Shown here piece by piece: positions 27,927 to 35,719 of a stretch of 64,000 nucleotides of DNA. The translations under genes were made by a program, and so were the position numbers. This stretch comes from an uncultured Bacteroidales bacterium (lineage in GTDB: Bacteria; Bacteroidota; Bacteroidia; Bacteroidales; P3), in contig CAMUZR010000006.1 of NCBI GenBank assembly GCA_947165255.1, positions 62,001 to 126,000 on the forward strand, written 5' to 3'. The notes below the pieces were generated by a model, which made no database searches, was not told the origin of the DNA, and worked only from the letters and a program-made list of their open reading frames with translations. How positions within the stretch are numbered: position 1 is the stretch's first letter; each line of letters begins with the position of its first letter.

Positions 27927-29297
27927 ATGGAAACAAGATTTTTTGCCGCTAAAAGTGAGTTAACTGGGACAGATCGTTATTGCAGACACCCCGTTGATAA
28001 ACGTGATGGGCGTTCGGATTTTGCAATAGATAGAGATAGAATTTTGTATTCAAAAGCATTCCGTCGTTTGAGTGACAAGACTCAGGTGTTTTTCTCAGAT
28101 GAGATAAAAGATCTTCGGACGCGATTAACGCACACGTTAGAAGTCAACCAAATTGCTCAGACGATAGTCTCTTCTCTTAACCTTAACAATGACTTAACTG
28201 AAGCAATTGCTCTTGGTCATGATGTTGGTCATACTCCATTTGGTCACGTAGGAGAACGTACGCTTAATTTGATAATGAACAATTGCGAGCAGTTTGGAAT
28301 ACCAATTCAAGATACCAATTTAGGATTCAAACATAATTTACAATCACTTAGGGTGCTTTGTGATTTGGAGGGAGAATTAAACCTTTCAAAGTACACATTA
28401 TGGGGTATTGCTAATCACTCGAAGATAGTTTATTCTCCGTGTAAGACACAGCATGGGTTATGCTACAAAATACACCATCCTTCGCTATGCCCTCGTAAGA
28501 GAAATTTATCTTGCAACTATTATAATACATATATAAATAGTATTGGTAATAATAATTATTGGTCAATAGAAGGTTTGGTCGTGGCTCTCGCTGATGAAAT
28601 AGCACAACGGCACCATGATATTGAGGATAGCATTCGGTTTAACATTCTCAAACGTGAAGTACTGCTTGATAAATTACAAATCTTTAATCATGTGTTTTCT
28701 GAATTGGATAAAGAGAACTATGAAACGCTAAAAGGAATGTCTGATAATTCTGATGTTCCAGATGATATGTTCCTTTCTCAGTTTTCTCGTTTAATCGTAA
28801 AAGCGTATGTGTTTAATATTACTGAGGAGACAAAAAGACGTATAGTGGCAAAGGGGGACGAACTACATATTAATTCATTTCAGGATTTTCAAGATCTTAA
28901 ATCAGAGATTCCTTATGAAGACGCGAAAAGTCTTGTCGGTTTCTCTAATGAATTTGCTAGTATTGATGAGGAGTTCCATTCTTTCTTAAAATCTTCAATA
29001 TTAAACTCTTATGGAGCTCAGATGATGGATGGTAAAGGTGCGTACATAGTACGAAAGTTATTTGAGGCATATTTGTCAAATCCCACGCAGTTACCGGATG
29101 ATGAGATTAGAAGATTTTATAAAACCATTCACACTACAGGTGGAACAATGGGGCAAATGAGGGGAACAATAAATCGCTATAGGAATACCGGACCGAGAAG
29201 AAATCATCTAATGCGGGTAATTGCTGATTATATAGCGAGTATGACTGATGCATATGCGTATGACCAATATAATCTGTTATATGGAACAATGGTATAA
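27927..29297 (+). CDS. dGTPase-like HD-domain dNTP triphosphohydrolase
   Basis: 456 residues from the ATG at 27927. The HD-domain ligands are visible: His69 (RLTHTLEVNQIAQ), His98-Asp99 (ALGHDVGHTPFGH) and a later Asp in VVALADEIAQRHHD. The C terminus keeps RRNHLMRVIADYIASMTDAYA. Such enzymes hydrolyse dGTP to deoxyguanosine and triphosphate; some dGTPases deplete nucleotides to stop phage replication, so a defence role is possible here given the neighbouring toxin genes. Base composition is much more AT-rich than the flanking housekeeping genes, which suggests transfer. Two longer in-frame starts upstream lack support. Confidence 0.87.
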   Translation: METRFFAAKSELTGTDRYCRHPVDKRDGRSDFAIDRDRILYSKAFRRLSDKTQVFFSDEIKDLRTRLTHTLEVNQIAQTIVSSLNLNNDLTEAIALGHDVGHTPFGHVGERTLNLIMNNCEQFGIPIQDTNLGFKHNLQSLRVLCDLEGELNLSKYTLWGIANHSKIVYSPCKTQHGLCYKIHHPSLCPRKRNLSCNYYNTYINSIGNNNYWSIEGLVVALADEIAQRHHDIEDSIRFNILKREVLLDKLQIFNHVFSELDKENYETLKGMSDNSDVPDDMFLSQFSRLIVKAYVFNITEETKRRIVAKGDELHINSFQDFQDLKSEIPYEDAKSLVGFSNEFASIDEEFHSFLKSSILNSYGAQMMDGKGAYIVRKLFEAYLSNPTQLPDDEIRRFYKTIHTTGGTMGQMRGTINRYRNTGPRRNHLMRVIADYIASMTDAYAYDQYNLLYGTMV

Positions 29298-29383
29298 GGA
29301 ACAGAGGTATAAATAGTACTGCGCCCAACATATATTTTCACTCCATGTTTTTTGCGTGAGGTGAATTTATAGAAACAAGAGCG

Positions 29384-29593
29384 ATGTTCAACGCCAATAT
29401 TAATCAGCGCATTGGTATGATAGTTGTGGAGGGTGCTGAGGGCAACCCTGTGTATCTATACGACGTAGTCGGGCGGTTGCTGGCCACCAGACGTGAGACG
29501 GTGCAGGAGGTGTTGCTCGACGTGCCCGCCTCGGGTGCCTATCTCGTGAAGATAGGCGACGCTCCGGCAAGGAGGATTGTAGTGAGAAGATAA
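29384..29593 (+). pseudogene. Orphan type IX secretion C-terminal sorting domain
   Basis: 69 residues: GMIVVEGAEGNPVYLYDVVG, then RLLATRRE and LLDVPASGAYLVKIGDAPAR ending RRIVVRR. This is the classic C-terminal domain that directs cargo through the type IX secretion system, found normally at the end of large secreted proteins. Here it stands alone without signal peptide or cargo, beginning just after an AT-rich gene, so it is read as the 3' remnant of a broken gene. It is followed by a strong terminator, presumably that of the original gene. Confidence 0.75.
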
Positions 29594-29614
29594 GTTTATT
29601 GAGTAATAAAACTC

Positions 29615-29647
29615 CAACCCGCCTTTGAGCAAGACCCAAAGGCGGGT
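29615..29647. terminator. Strong hairpin terminator after the sorting-domain fragment
   Basis: Perfect 11-bp arms AACCCGCCTTT (29615-29625) and AAAGGCGGGTT (29637-29647) with an 11-nt loop, followed by GTTTCTTC. It can also serve the convergent ATPase gene. Confidence 0.85.
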
Positions 29648-29674
29648 TGTTTCTTCACCCACTTTACGATATGG

Positions 29675-30790
29675 CTATCTCAGCATCCACAGTCGGAATA
29701 CAGGATCGGCAAACCGAACGCTCTTCCCATCCTTCTCTATCAGTTCCTTTTTAATGAGCGTTTCTTGTATCCTGCTGATGTTCGACTTGGAACCCAGATT
29801 GTATTTTTTAAGAACCTCTGCTGAGGTGAAGTCGTCCGTCTCACCTGCAGCCATTGCTTTCAAGAAATTGAGTTGATATTGCGACAGTCCTTCCGTCTGT
29901 TGGATGAACAAAAGCGAGTTTTGGTCGATTAAGTCATTTACAGCTGTGTCTATTGCTCCATCGCTGACCTCCGTGTCGCTACAAAGCATCACATTCCAGG
30001 CTAATTGTTGAACATACGATGATTGGTTTTCTACGGTATCACAGATTCTTGCCACTTGGTCAACGGTTATCTTTTGCCCTTTTTCCTCAAACTTCCTAAT
30101 AATAAACGGAGTCCAGTCGGCGGTGGGTATGGGCTGTAGAAAGAGAATGTCACCAAATTGATAGAAAGGCATTCGCTTGTTTTGGAATAGGTCTGCCAGC
30201 ATGTGTTTCTTGCTTCCGAATAAACAATAGGAACAATTCTGCTGCAACTGCCATACACCACGTATGCGTTTCTGTAGTGCTATCGAATCTGTGAATGAGC
30301 CAATTTGCTGAAATTCATCAATACACACTACAATGTGCTTCCCAATCTTCTGTGCCAGTTTCTCAGGCAGTTGAAGAATCTCCTCAGGTGAATAGTCTCT
30401 GGGGGTGATACCCAACGACACAGACATTTCGTTTCCAGGGTCAGGACCAAATGATATTTTCGGTGTCAAACGGGTCAGGAACTCTTTGATATTCTGCAAT
30501 AGCAACTCTCCTTTGTTGGATGTCTGCTTCAGGAGTGCCGACACTAGTTTGTTATAGAATTCGTATTCTGTGCGGCAATCGTAGATGTCTAGGTATACAA
30601 CGGCAACGATAGAGGTGTCAACTTTAGTAATGACATGCCTCACCAACGAGGTTTTTCCCATTCTACGAGGTGAGATTAATATCACATTTTGACCGTTTTC
30701 AAAGTTGCGTATCAAGCGCCGACTTTCGTCTACTCTGTCTGTAAAATTCTCACCATCAACGGCTACACCGTACACAAAAGACTTCTTCAT
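29675..30790 (-). CDS. MNS-type AAA ATPase with C-terminal winged helix
   Basis: 371 residues of the archaeal-ATPase/MNS clade of STAND-like NTPases. Walker A is SPRRMGKTS at 40-48; Walker B is VVCIDEFQQI near 160. The last 70 residues are a winged-helix domain (LNFLKAMAAGETDDFTSAEV, NISRIQETLIKKELIEKDG). Members are common and multicopy in Bacteroidales, with unknown roles; related STAND proteins sense phage or stress. A conspicuous palindromic site lies immediately upstream of its promoter, suggesting tight regulation. Confidence 0.85.
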   Translation of the reverse strand: MKKSFVYGVAVDGENFTDRVDESRRLIRNFENGQNVILISPRRMGKTSLVRHVITKVDTSIVAVVYLDIYDCRTEYEFYNKLVSALLKQTSNKGELLLQNIKEFLTRLTPKISFGPDPGNEMSVSLGITPRDYSPEEILQLPEKLAQKIGKHIVVCIDEFQQIGSFTDSIALQKRIRGVWQLQQNCSYCLFGSKKHMLADLFQNKRMPFYQFGDILFLQPIPTADWTPFIIRKFEEKGQKITVDQVARICDTVENQSSYVQQLAWNVMLCSDTEVSDGAIDTAVNDLIDQNSLLFIQQTEGLSQYQLNFLKAMAAGETDDFTSAEVLKKYNLGSKSNISRIQETLIKKELIEKDGKSVRFADPVFRLWMLR

Positions 30791-30818
30791 GATAGGTAAA
30801 ACTTGTTAATTCCGATTG

Positions 30819-30826
30819 CAAAAATA
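30819..30826 (-). promoter_or_regulatory. -7 promoter element TATTTTTG for the MNS ATPase gene
   Basis: TATTTTTG on the minus strand followed by CAAT, about 28 bp before the start codon. Confidence 0.65.
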
Positions 30827-30840
30827 CGATTTTTTTTCGA

Positions 30841-30879
30841 AAGTTCACAAAGTTGTGGACCACAAAGTTGTGAACTTTG
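30841..30879. promoter_or_regulatory. Compound palindromic operator upstream of the MNS ATPase
   Basis: Outer arms AAAGTTCACAA (30841-30851) and TTGTGAACTTT (30869-30879) are perfect complements. Between and overlapping them are two copies of CACAAAGTTGTG (30847-30858, 30862-30873), each itself a CACAA/TTGTG palindrome. The site covers the -33 region of the ATPase promoter. Confidence 0.65.
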
Positions 30880-30958
30880 GTTGTGATAGTGTTCTAAAAT
30901 ATTTATTTATAGATTAATAAATTCGAGAAAATGGTGATTGAAAGGCCGTCTTTCAGGG

Positions 30959-31243
30959 TTATTTTTTCCCGTATCTTTCTTTGAAATAGGCGTTCTCTTT
31001 CTCGCGGTGGCGGCTCCAGCGCAATTGCAGACGGGCGCAGACGAGGGCGATGAGGGCACTCAATACGATGTGAAGCGGTATCTCCCACCACACGAACGAC
31101 TTGGTGAAGAAAATGCTGACGCCACAATCAAGCACAGAAAAGATGATCAGAAGGATAAAAAAATCTAAGGAATAGTTATTGAAATTCTTTTCCTTGTTCT
31201 TAAATAGCAGCATACGGCCTTCTTCTTCGATTTGTTTGTCCAC
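30959..31243 (-). CDS. Small membrane protein with two transmembrane segments
   Basis: 94 residues with hydrophobic helices near 27-47 (LDFFILLIIFSVLDCGVSIFF) and 52-70 (WWEIPLHIVLSALIALVCA), flanked by charged ends (RWSRHREKENAYFKERYGKK). No family recognised. A run of nine G lies 20 bp upstream of the start. Function unknown. Confidence 0.6.
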   Translation of the reverse strand: MDKQIEEEGRMLLFKNKEKNFNNYSLDFFILLIIFSVLDCGVSIFFTKSFVWWEIPLHIVLSALIALVCARLQLRWSRHREKENAYFKERYGKK

Positions 31244-31483
31244 AGTAATAATATGTTTAAATGGGGGGGGGATGTTAATTCTTTTTTTTATAATAACTTA
31301 AGAATGCTGTTATTATTGTGTTAGATTCTTTAAACCCAAATTGATCATTAGGGTTTACAGAACCCACCTAAAAAAGATTAATCAAGGTGGGTGGAGAATA
31401 GCAATTTAAGTGATTCATGATGACGCGGCAATTTTTATTAGTAGTTGATATATAGTCACTTGTGCTTTTGTTGGATGTTTTTG
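31244..31483. other. Divergent intergenic region with hairpins and a G9 tract
   Basis: Holds G9 at 31263-31271, a hairpin AAACCC (31333) / GGGTTT (31351-31356), and an 8-bp hairpin ACCCACCT (31362-31369) / AGGTGGGT (31385-31392). The GGGTTT could pair with either side. No gene seen. Confidence 0.5.
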
Positions 31484-31516
31484 TTTGCACAATTGGGTGG
31501 AAATTCGTATTTTTGC
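31484..31516 (+). promoter_or_regulatory. nadC promoter, TTTG and TATTTTTG
   Basis: -33 TTTG at 31484-31487 and -7 TATTTTTG at 31509-31516 are 21 bp apart, a near-consensus sigma-ABfr promoter, 25 bp before the nadC start. Confidence 0.8.
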
Positions 31517-31540
31517 AAATTCAAAATGTAGCTATTTGAC

Positions 31541-32410
31541 ATGATGAATGACATCCCGAATTTAGACGAATTGATTCGCATGGCGCTGCTTGAAGACGTG
31601 GGCGACGGCGACCATAGTACATTGGCCTGTATTCCCCCTTCAGCCACAGCATCGGCCAAGATGGTGGCCAAGCAGGACGGCATCCTCTGCGGTATGGAGG
31701 TAGGGCAGCGCGTTTTCCAGTTTGTCAATGACGATTACTACCACAGCCTGCTGCCCATCAGGGTTACTCCTTTCAAGGAAGACGGCCAAGAAGTGCGGAA
31801 AGGCGACATCCTCATGACTGTGGAGGGCTCTTCGGGGGTCATCCTCACGGCCGAACGCACGGCGCTGAATTTCATGCAGCGCATGAGCGGCATTGCCACC
31901 CAGACCCATAAGATGGTGCAGATGCTGAACGGCCTTCACACCCAATTGTTGGACACACGCAAGACGACGCCCAACATGCGTCTGCTGGAGAAATATGCTG
32001 TCAAGTGCGGAGGAGGTACCAATCACCGTATCGGCCTCTACGACATGATTATGCTTAAGGACAACCACATTGATTTTGCCGGAGGCATCGAGGCGGCCAT
32101 CGACCGCACCCATGCTTACCTTGAAGAGAAAGGCAAAAAGCTGAAGATAGAGATTGAGGTGCGCGACCTAGACGAGTTGCAGCGTGTGCTGGATCACGGA
32201 GGCGTGGATCGTATTATGTTGGACAACTTTGACGTGGATACCCTCCGCGAGGCAGTCAAACGCATTGGCGGCCGCTATGAGACTGAGGCTAGCGGCGGCA
32301 TTACCGAAGCCACCCTGCGCCCTTATGCCCAGACAGGCGTGGACTTTATTTCCGTGGGCGCGCTGACCCACCATATCAAAAGCTTGGATATTTCGTTGGT
32401 GAAGAATTAG
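31541..32410 (+). CDS. nadC: Nicotinate-nucleotide pyrophosphorylase NadC
   Basis: Quinolinate phosphoribosyltransferase: quinolinate plus PRPP gives nicotinate mononucleotide in de novo NAD synthesis. 289 residues. Diagnostic text: LDTRKTTPNMRLLEKYAVKC, GGTNHRIGLYDMIMLKDNHI and the C-terminal ASGGITEATLRPYAQTGVD. Translation could start at either of two adjacent ATG codons. First gene of a plus-strand run with yihY, the THUMP methyltransferase and queG. Confidence 0.95.
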   Translation: MMNDIPNLDELIRMALLEDVGDGDHSTLACIPPSATASAKMVAKQDGILCGMEVGQRVFQFVNDDYYHSLLPIRVTPFKEDGQEVRKGDILMTVEGSSGVILTAERTALNFMQRMSGIATQTHKMVQMLNGLHTQLLDTRKTTPNMRLLEKYAVKCGGGTNHRIGLYDMIMLKDNHIDFAGGIEAAIDRTHAYLEEKGKKLKIEIEVRDLDELQRVLDHGGVDRIMLDNFDVDTLREAVKRIGGRYETEASGGITEATLRPYAQTGVDFISVGALTHHIKSLDISLVKN

Positions 32411-32459
32411 TGGTTGTTTCGGCAGCACTCAGAATATAGGATTCGGAATTACTACGAAG

Positions 32460-33530
32460 ATGAGCACCAAGTCCACAATACAGTCCCTCTTGGGTCGCTT
32501 GCGCCAGTGTTGGCTTAGGGCGATGCGGTGGAAGTGGGTCAAGTGGATTCGCTTTGCGGTACACAACTTTTCACCCCCGGGCAATAGGGATGTTCCACTT
32601 TATGATGTGGTGGCCTACCTGATGAGGGGTGTTTTCGACGGTGGGCTGTGGCGTGCCTCGAAGGGGTTGGCTTATTCCTTTCTGATGGCTATGCCCCCGC
32701 TGCTTATCTTTATGTTCAGTCTGATTGCCTATCTGCCTGTCGACGGATTGCAGGACGAGTTTCTGCTGCAGCTGCGCGACCTGATTCCTGAGAAGATTTA
32801 CACCCCCATCGCCCATACTATCGACGACGTGATGGGCCACAAACATACGAGCCTGCTTTCGATTGGCTTTGTCCTTTCCATTATTTTAGCGGCCAATGCA
32901 GTACACGGCATGATGATGTACTTCTCCGACCGGAGCCATGAGGTGCGCCCCTTTGTCAGACGTTATCTTGTCTGCATAGGCATTGTGTTCCTCCTTTATG
33001 TGGCTGTCATCGTAATGCTGGCTCTCTTGTTAGGCTATAAGACTACCCTTATCTGGCTTTTCAGGAAGGGCATTTTGGTTCCGGGCTCTTTCACGCATAT
33101 CGTCATAGCAGTCGGTCGCTGGGTTATCATGATTGCGGTGGGCCTTTTCACCCTTATGACAATCTACTATTTTATCCCGATGAAGAAATCACGCGTGGGT
33201 TTCTTCTCGCCTGGGGCGGCGTTGGCACTGGGTCTCTTCATACTCATGTCGTGGGGGTTCCGGGTGTATCTGGTTCACTTTAACCGTTACAACCTGCTCT
33301 ACGGTTCTATCGGCACGTTGCTACTTATTCTACTGTGGCTGTTGCTGAACTGCATGGTGCTGATGATGGGATATGAATTGAATGTGGCCATACTCAGCGG
33401 CGTACTCAGCGGTAAGAATGCCAAACGCCACCGCCTGATGGCTTTCCAAGACAAGTGTGTGCGTGAGCAGGCAGCAAGGGAAGGGTCGGCTGCCCCCGCG
33501 CCAAGCGACGACAAAGAAAATAAAAAATAG
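32460..33530 (+). CDS. YihY/UPF0761 family inner-membrane protein
   Basis: 356 residues with about six transmembrane helices (LAYSFLMAMPPLLIFMFSLI, LLSIGFVLSIILAANAVHG, LVCIGIVFLLYVAVIVMLAL, IVIAVGRWVIMIAVGLFTL, GAALALGLFILMSWGFRVYL, LLLILLWLLLNCMVLMMGYE). This is the BrkB/YihY family, once mis-assigned as RNase BN; its transport function is not settled. The gene lies 49 bp after nadC and 17 bp before the methyltransferase gene. Confidence 0.9.
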   Translation: MSTKSTIQSLLGRLRQCWLRAMRWKWVKWIRFAVHNFSPPGNRDVPLYDVVAYLMRGVFDGGLWRASKGLAYSFLMAMPPLLIFMFSLIAYLPVDGLQDEFLLQLRDLIPEKIYTPIAHTIDDVMGHKHTSLLSIGFVLSIILAANAVHGMMMYFSDRSHEVRPFVRRYLVCIGIVFLLYVAVIVMLALLLGYKTTLIWLFRKGILVPGSFTHIVIAVGRWVIMIAVGLFTLMTIYYFIPMKKSRVGFFSPGAALALGLFILMSWGFRVYLVHFNRYNLLYGSIGTLLLILLWLLLNCMVLMMGYELNVAILSGVLSGKNAKRHRLMAFQDKCVREQAAREGSAAPAPSDDKENKK

Positions 33531-33547
33531 ACATTTAATATACCAAC

Positions 33548-34783
33548 ATGATTATACAGAAACAAAACGGCAAAGTTGTGCCGGTGAAGTCTTCCGGCCA
33601 CGACAACTTCCCGATGGTTGCCAAAACCATGATGGGTCTCGAAGAGATCCTTGCCCAAGAGCTCAAAGACTGTGGTGCGCAGAACATCGAGTGCATCAAT
33701 CGCGCCGTCACCTTCGAGGGCAATATGAAGGTGCTCTATCGTGCCAACTACACCTGCCGCACCGCCCTTGCCATCCTTAAGCCTTTTGCCGAGTTTGAGG
33801 CCAACAACGAGCAGCAGCTTTATGACCAGGTCTATCAAATCAAGTGGGAGAAAATCTTGGATGTGGACTGCACGTTTATGATTGACAGCGTGACCTCTGG
33901 TGACATCTTCACCCACTCGTATTATGCCGCATTGAAGACCAAAGACGCCATCGTGGACCGTTTTCGACGCAATTTCGGCCAACGCCCCACTATTGATACC
34001 GAAGCTCCCGACTATAAGTTCAATCTCCATATTCGCGACAACCACGTCACCTTACTGATTAACTCTAGCGGCGACTCGCTGCACAAACGCGGCTACCGTC
34101 AGGCGGTTGGCTTGGCTCCCATCAACGAGGTGCTGGCAGCTGGAATGATTAAGTTGGCAGGATGGAAGTGTGACACTAATTTCTACGATCCAATGTGCGG
34201 TTCCGGCACCTTGCTTATTGAGGCAGCCATGATGGCAAATAATATTCCTGCACAGTATTACCGTGGAGGCAAGTTTGCCTTCAAACGCTGGAAGGAGTTC
34301 AACCTAGGCGAATGGAAGAGTGTGAAGGAACAGGAAGACCGCAAAATTGGTTCGGGCGACTTTGAGTGTGAGATTTGGGGCAACGATATCGATATGCAGG
34401 TACTCCAGCAGGCAGAGAAAAACCTTGAGTTCACCAAACTGCACAAGGATGTGATGCTTTTCTGTGGCTCCTTTGAGGATCAAGACCCTCCCGAGGGTAA
34501 GACCCTTATCGTAACCAATCCACCCTACGGCGAGCGCATTAAGGTGGAGGACTTGAACGCTATGTATGAGCAGTTGGGCGACACCTTCAAAAAGAAGTAC
34601 GGAGAGAACTGTGAGGTATGGCTCATCACCAGCGACTTTGAGGCCATGAAGCACATTGGACTCAAGCCCAGCAAGAAGATTCCGCTGCTTAATGGCCAGC
34701 TTGACTGCCGATTCCTCAAATTTGAACTTTACGAAGGCAGCAAGAAGGCCAGCAAGCAGGTGGCTTCCGAAACCGAGGAATAA
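33548..34783 (+). CDS. THUMP-domain class I RNA methyltransferase (RlmL N-terminal/YpsC type)
   Basis: 411 residues. A THUMP RNA-binding domain at about 50-170 (FMIDSVTSGDIFTHSYYAA) precedes a Rossmann methyltransferase with FYDPMCGSGTLLIEAAMM and the N6/N2 amino-methylation motif TNPPYGERI. It belongs with RlmL N-terminal homologues that make m2G in 23S rRNA; the exact target base is inferred. It sits 17 bp after yihY and 26 bp before queG, so two RNA-modification genes are adjacent. Confidence 0.92.
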   Translation: MIIQKQNGKVVPVKSSGHDNFPMVAKTMMGLEEILAQELKDCGAQNIECINRAVTFEGNMKVLYRANYTCRTALAILKPFAEFEANNEQQLYDQVYQIKWEKILDVDCTFMIDSVTSGDIFTHSYYAALKTKDAIVDRFRRNFGQRPTIDTEAPDYKFNLHIRDNHVTLLINSSGDSLHKRGYRQAVGLAPINEVLAAGMIKLAGWKCDTNFYDPMCGSGTLLIEAAMMANNIPAQYYRGGKFAFKRWKEFNLGEWKSVKEQEDRKIGSGDFECEIWGNDIDMQVLQQAEKNLEFTKLHKDVMLFCGSFEDQDPPEGKTLIVTNPPYGERIKVEDLNAMYEQLGDTFKKKYGENCEVWLITSDFEAMKHIGLKPSKKIPLLNGQLDCRFLKFELYEGSKKASKQVASETEE

Positions 34784-34809
34784 GAATTGCTACATATAGC
34801 CGTCCGTCC

Positions 34810-35715
34810 ATGCTCCTTGATGCTCAGTGGATTAAGCAGAACGCCCTAGCCATTGGCTTTGATGGCTGCGGCTTGGCTGTGGCTGCCCCCATCCAGCGCA
34901 GCCAATGGGACCTTCAGGAGTGGCTTGCAGAAGGTCGTCACGCCGATATGCACTATATGGAGGAGCATGTGGACAAACGTTATGACCCCACACTTCTGGT
35001 GCCTGGGGCGAGGACGGTGATTAGTGTGTTGTTGGGCTACAAGCCTTCCGCCCTTATGGAGGGCGCTGTCAAGATTGCGCAATATGCTTACGGGGAGGAC
35101 TATCATGAGCGGCTGAAAGGGATGCTTTATCAGTTGCTGGCCGCTCTCACAGAACGTTATCACCAATTAGAGGGTCGTCCCTTTGTCGACACCGCCCCTA
35201 TTAGTGACAAGTATTGGGCAGTGCAGGCGGGCCTCGGATGGCGGGGTAAAAATACTCTTCTAGTCAATCCAACGCTGGGTTCCTATTGCTTTATAGGCGA
35301 GTTGGTCGTCTCCCTTGCTGCCGATATATATGACACTCCTTTACCCGACGGTTGTGGCACATGCGAGCGATGCCTAAGGGGGTGTCCGAACCACGCTATC
35401 GTGGCCAGTCCGCTGTCAACGGTAGGTACTCAGGTGGATGCGCGGCGTTGCGCCTCTTATCACACCATTGAAAACCGTGCAGAATCCCTTCCGCAAGAGG
35501 TGAAACTATCTGACTATGCCTTCGGCTGCGATTGTTGCCAACTTGTTTGCCCCTACAATCGGCATGCGCAAGTCCGCTATCGCCTCACCCCTGAACGACA
35601 GGAGCAGTTACAAAGCCTTCTTGAGGCAGACGAGAAAGCTTTTAATCGTGCCACAAAACATTCGGCACTTAGCCGTATCAAATACTCGCAGTGGCTTCGC
35701 AATCTTGGGGGCTGA
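34810..35715 (+). CDS. queG: Epoxyqueuosine reductase QueG
   Basis: Last step of queuosine synthesis in tRNA: epoxyqueuosine to queuosine, using cobalamin and two 4Fe-4S clusters. 301 residues, shorter than E. coli (379) because the C-terminal HEAT-like part is absent, as usual in this group. Substrate/cobalamin text includes VQAGLGWRGKNTLLVNPTLG; cluster ligands are CGTCERCLRGCPN and CDCCQLVCPYN. End of the nadC operon; it converges on the radical SAM gene, with 4 bp between stops. Confidence 0.94.
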   Translation: MLLDAQWIKQNALAIGFDGCGLAVAAPIQRSQWDLQEWLAEGRHADMHYMEEHVDKRYDPTLLVPGARTVISVLLGYKPSALMEGAVKIAQYAYGEDYHERLKGMLYQLLAALTERYHQLEGRPFVDTAPISDKYWAVQAGLGWRGKNTLLVNPTLGSYCFIGELVVSLAADIYDTPLPDGCGTCERCLRGCPNHAIVASPLSTVGTQVDARRCASYHTIENRAESLPQEVKLSDYAFGCDCCQLVCPYNRHAQVRYRLTPERQEQLQSLLEADEKAFNRATKHSALSRIKYSQWLRNLGG

Positions 35716-35719
35716 CTGA

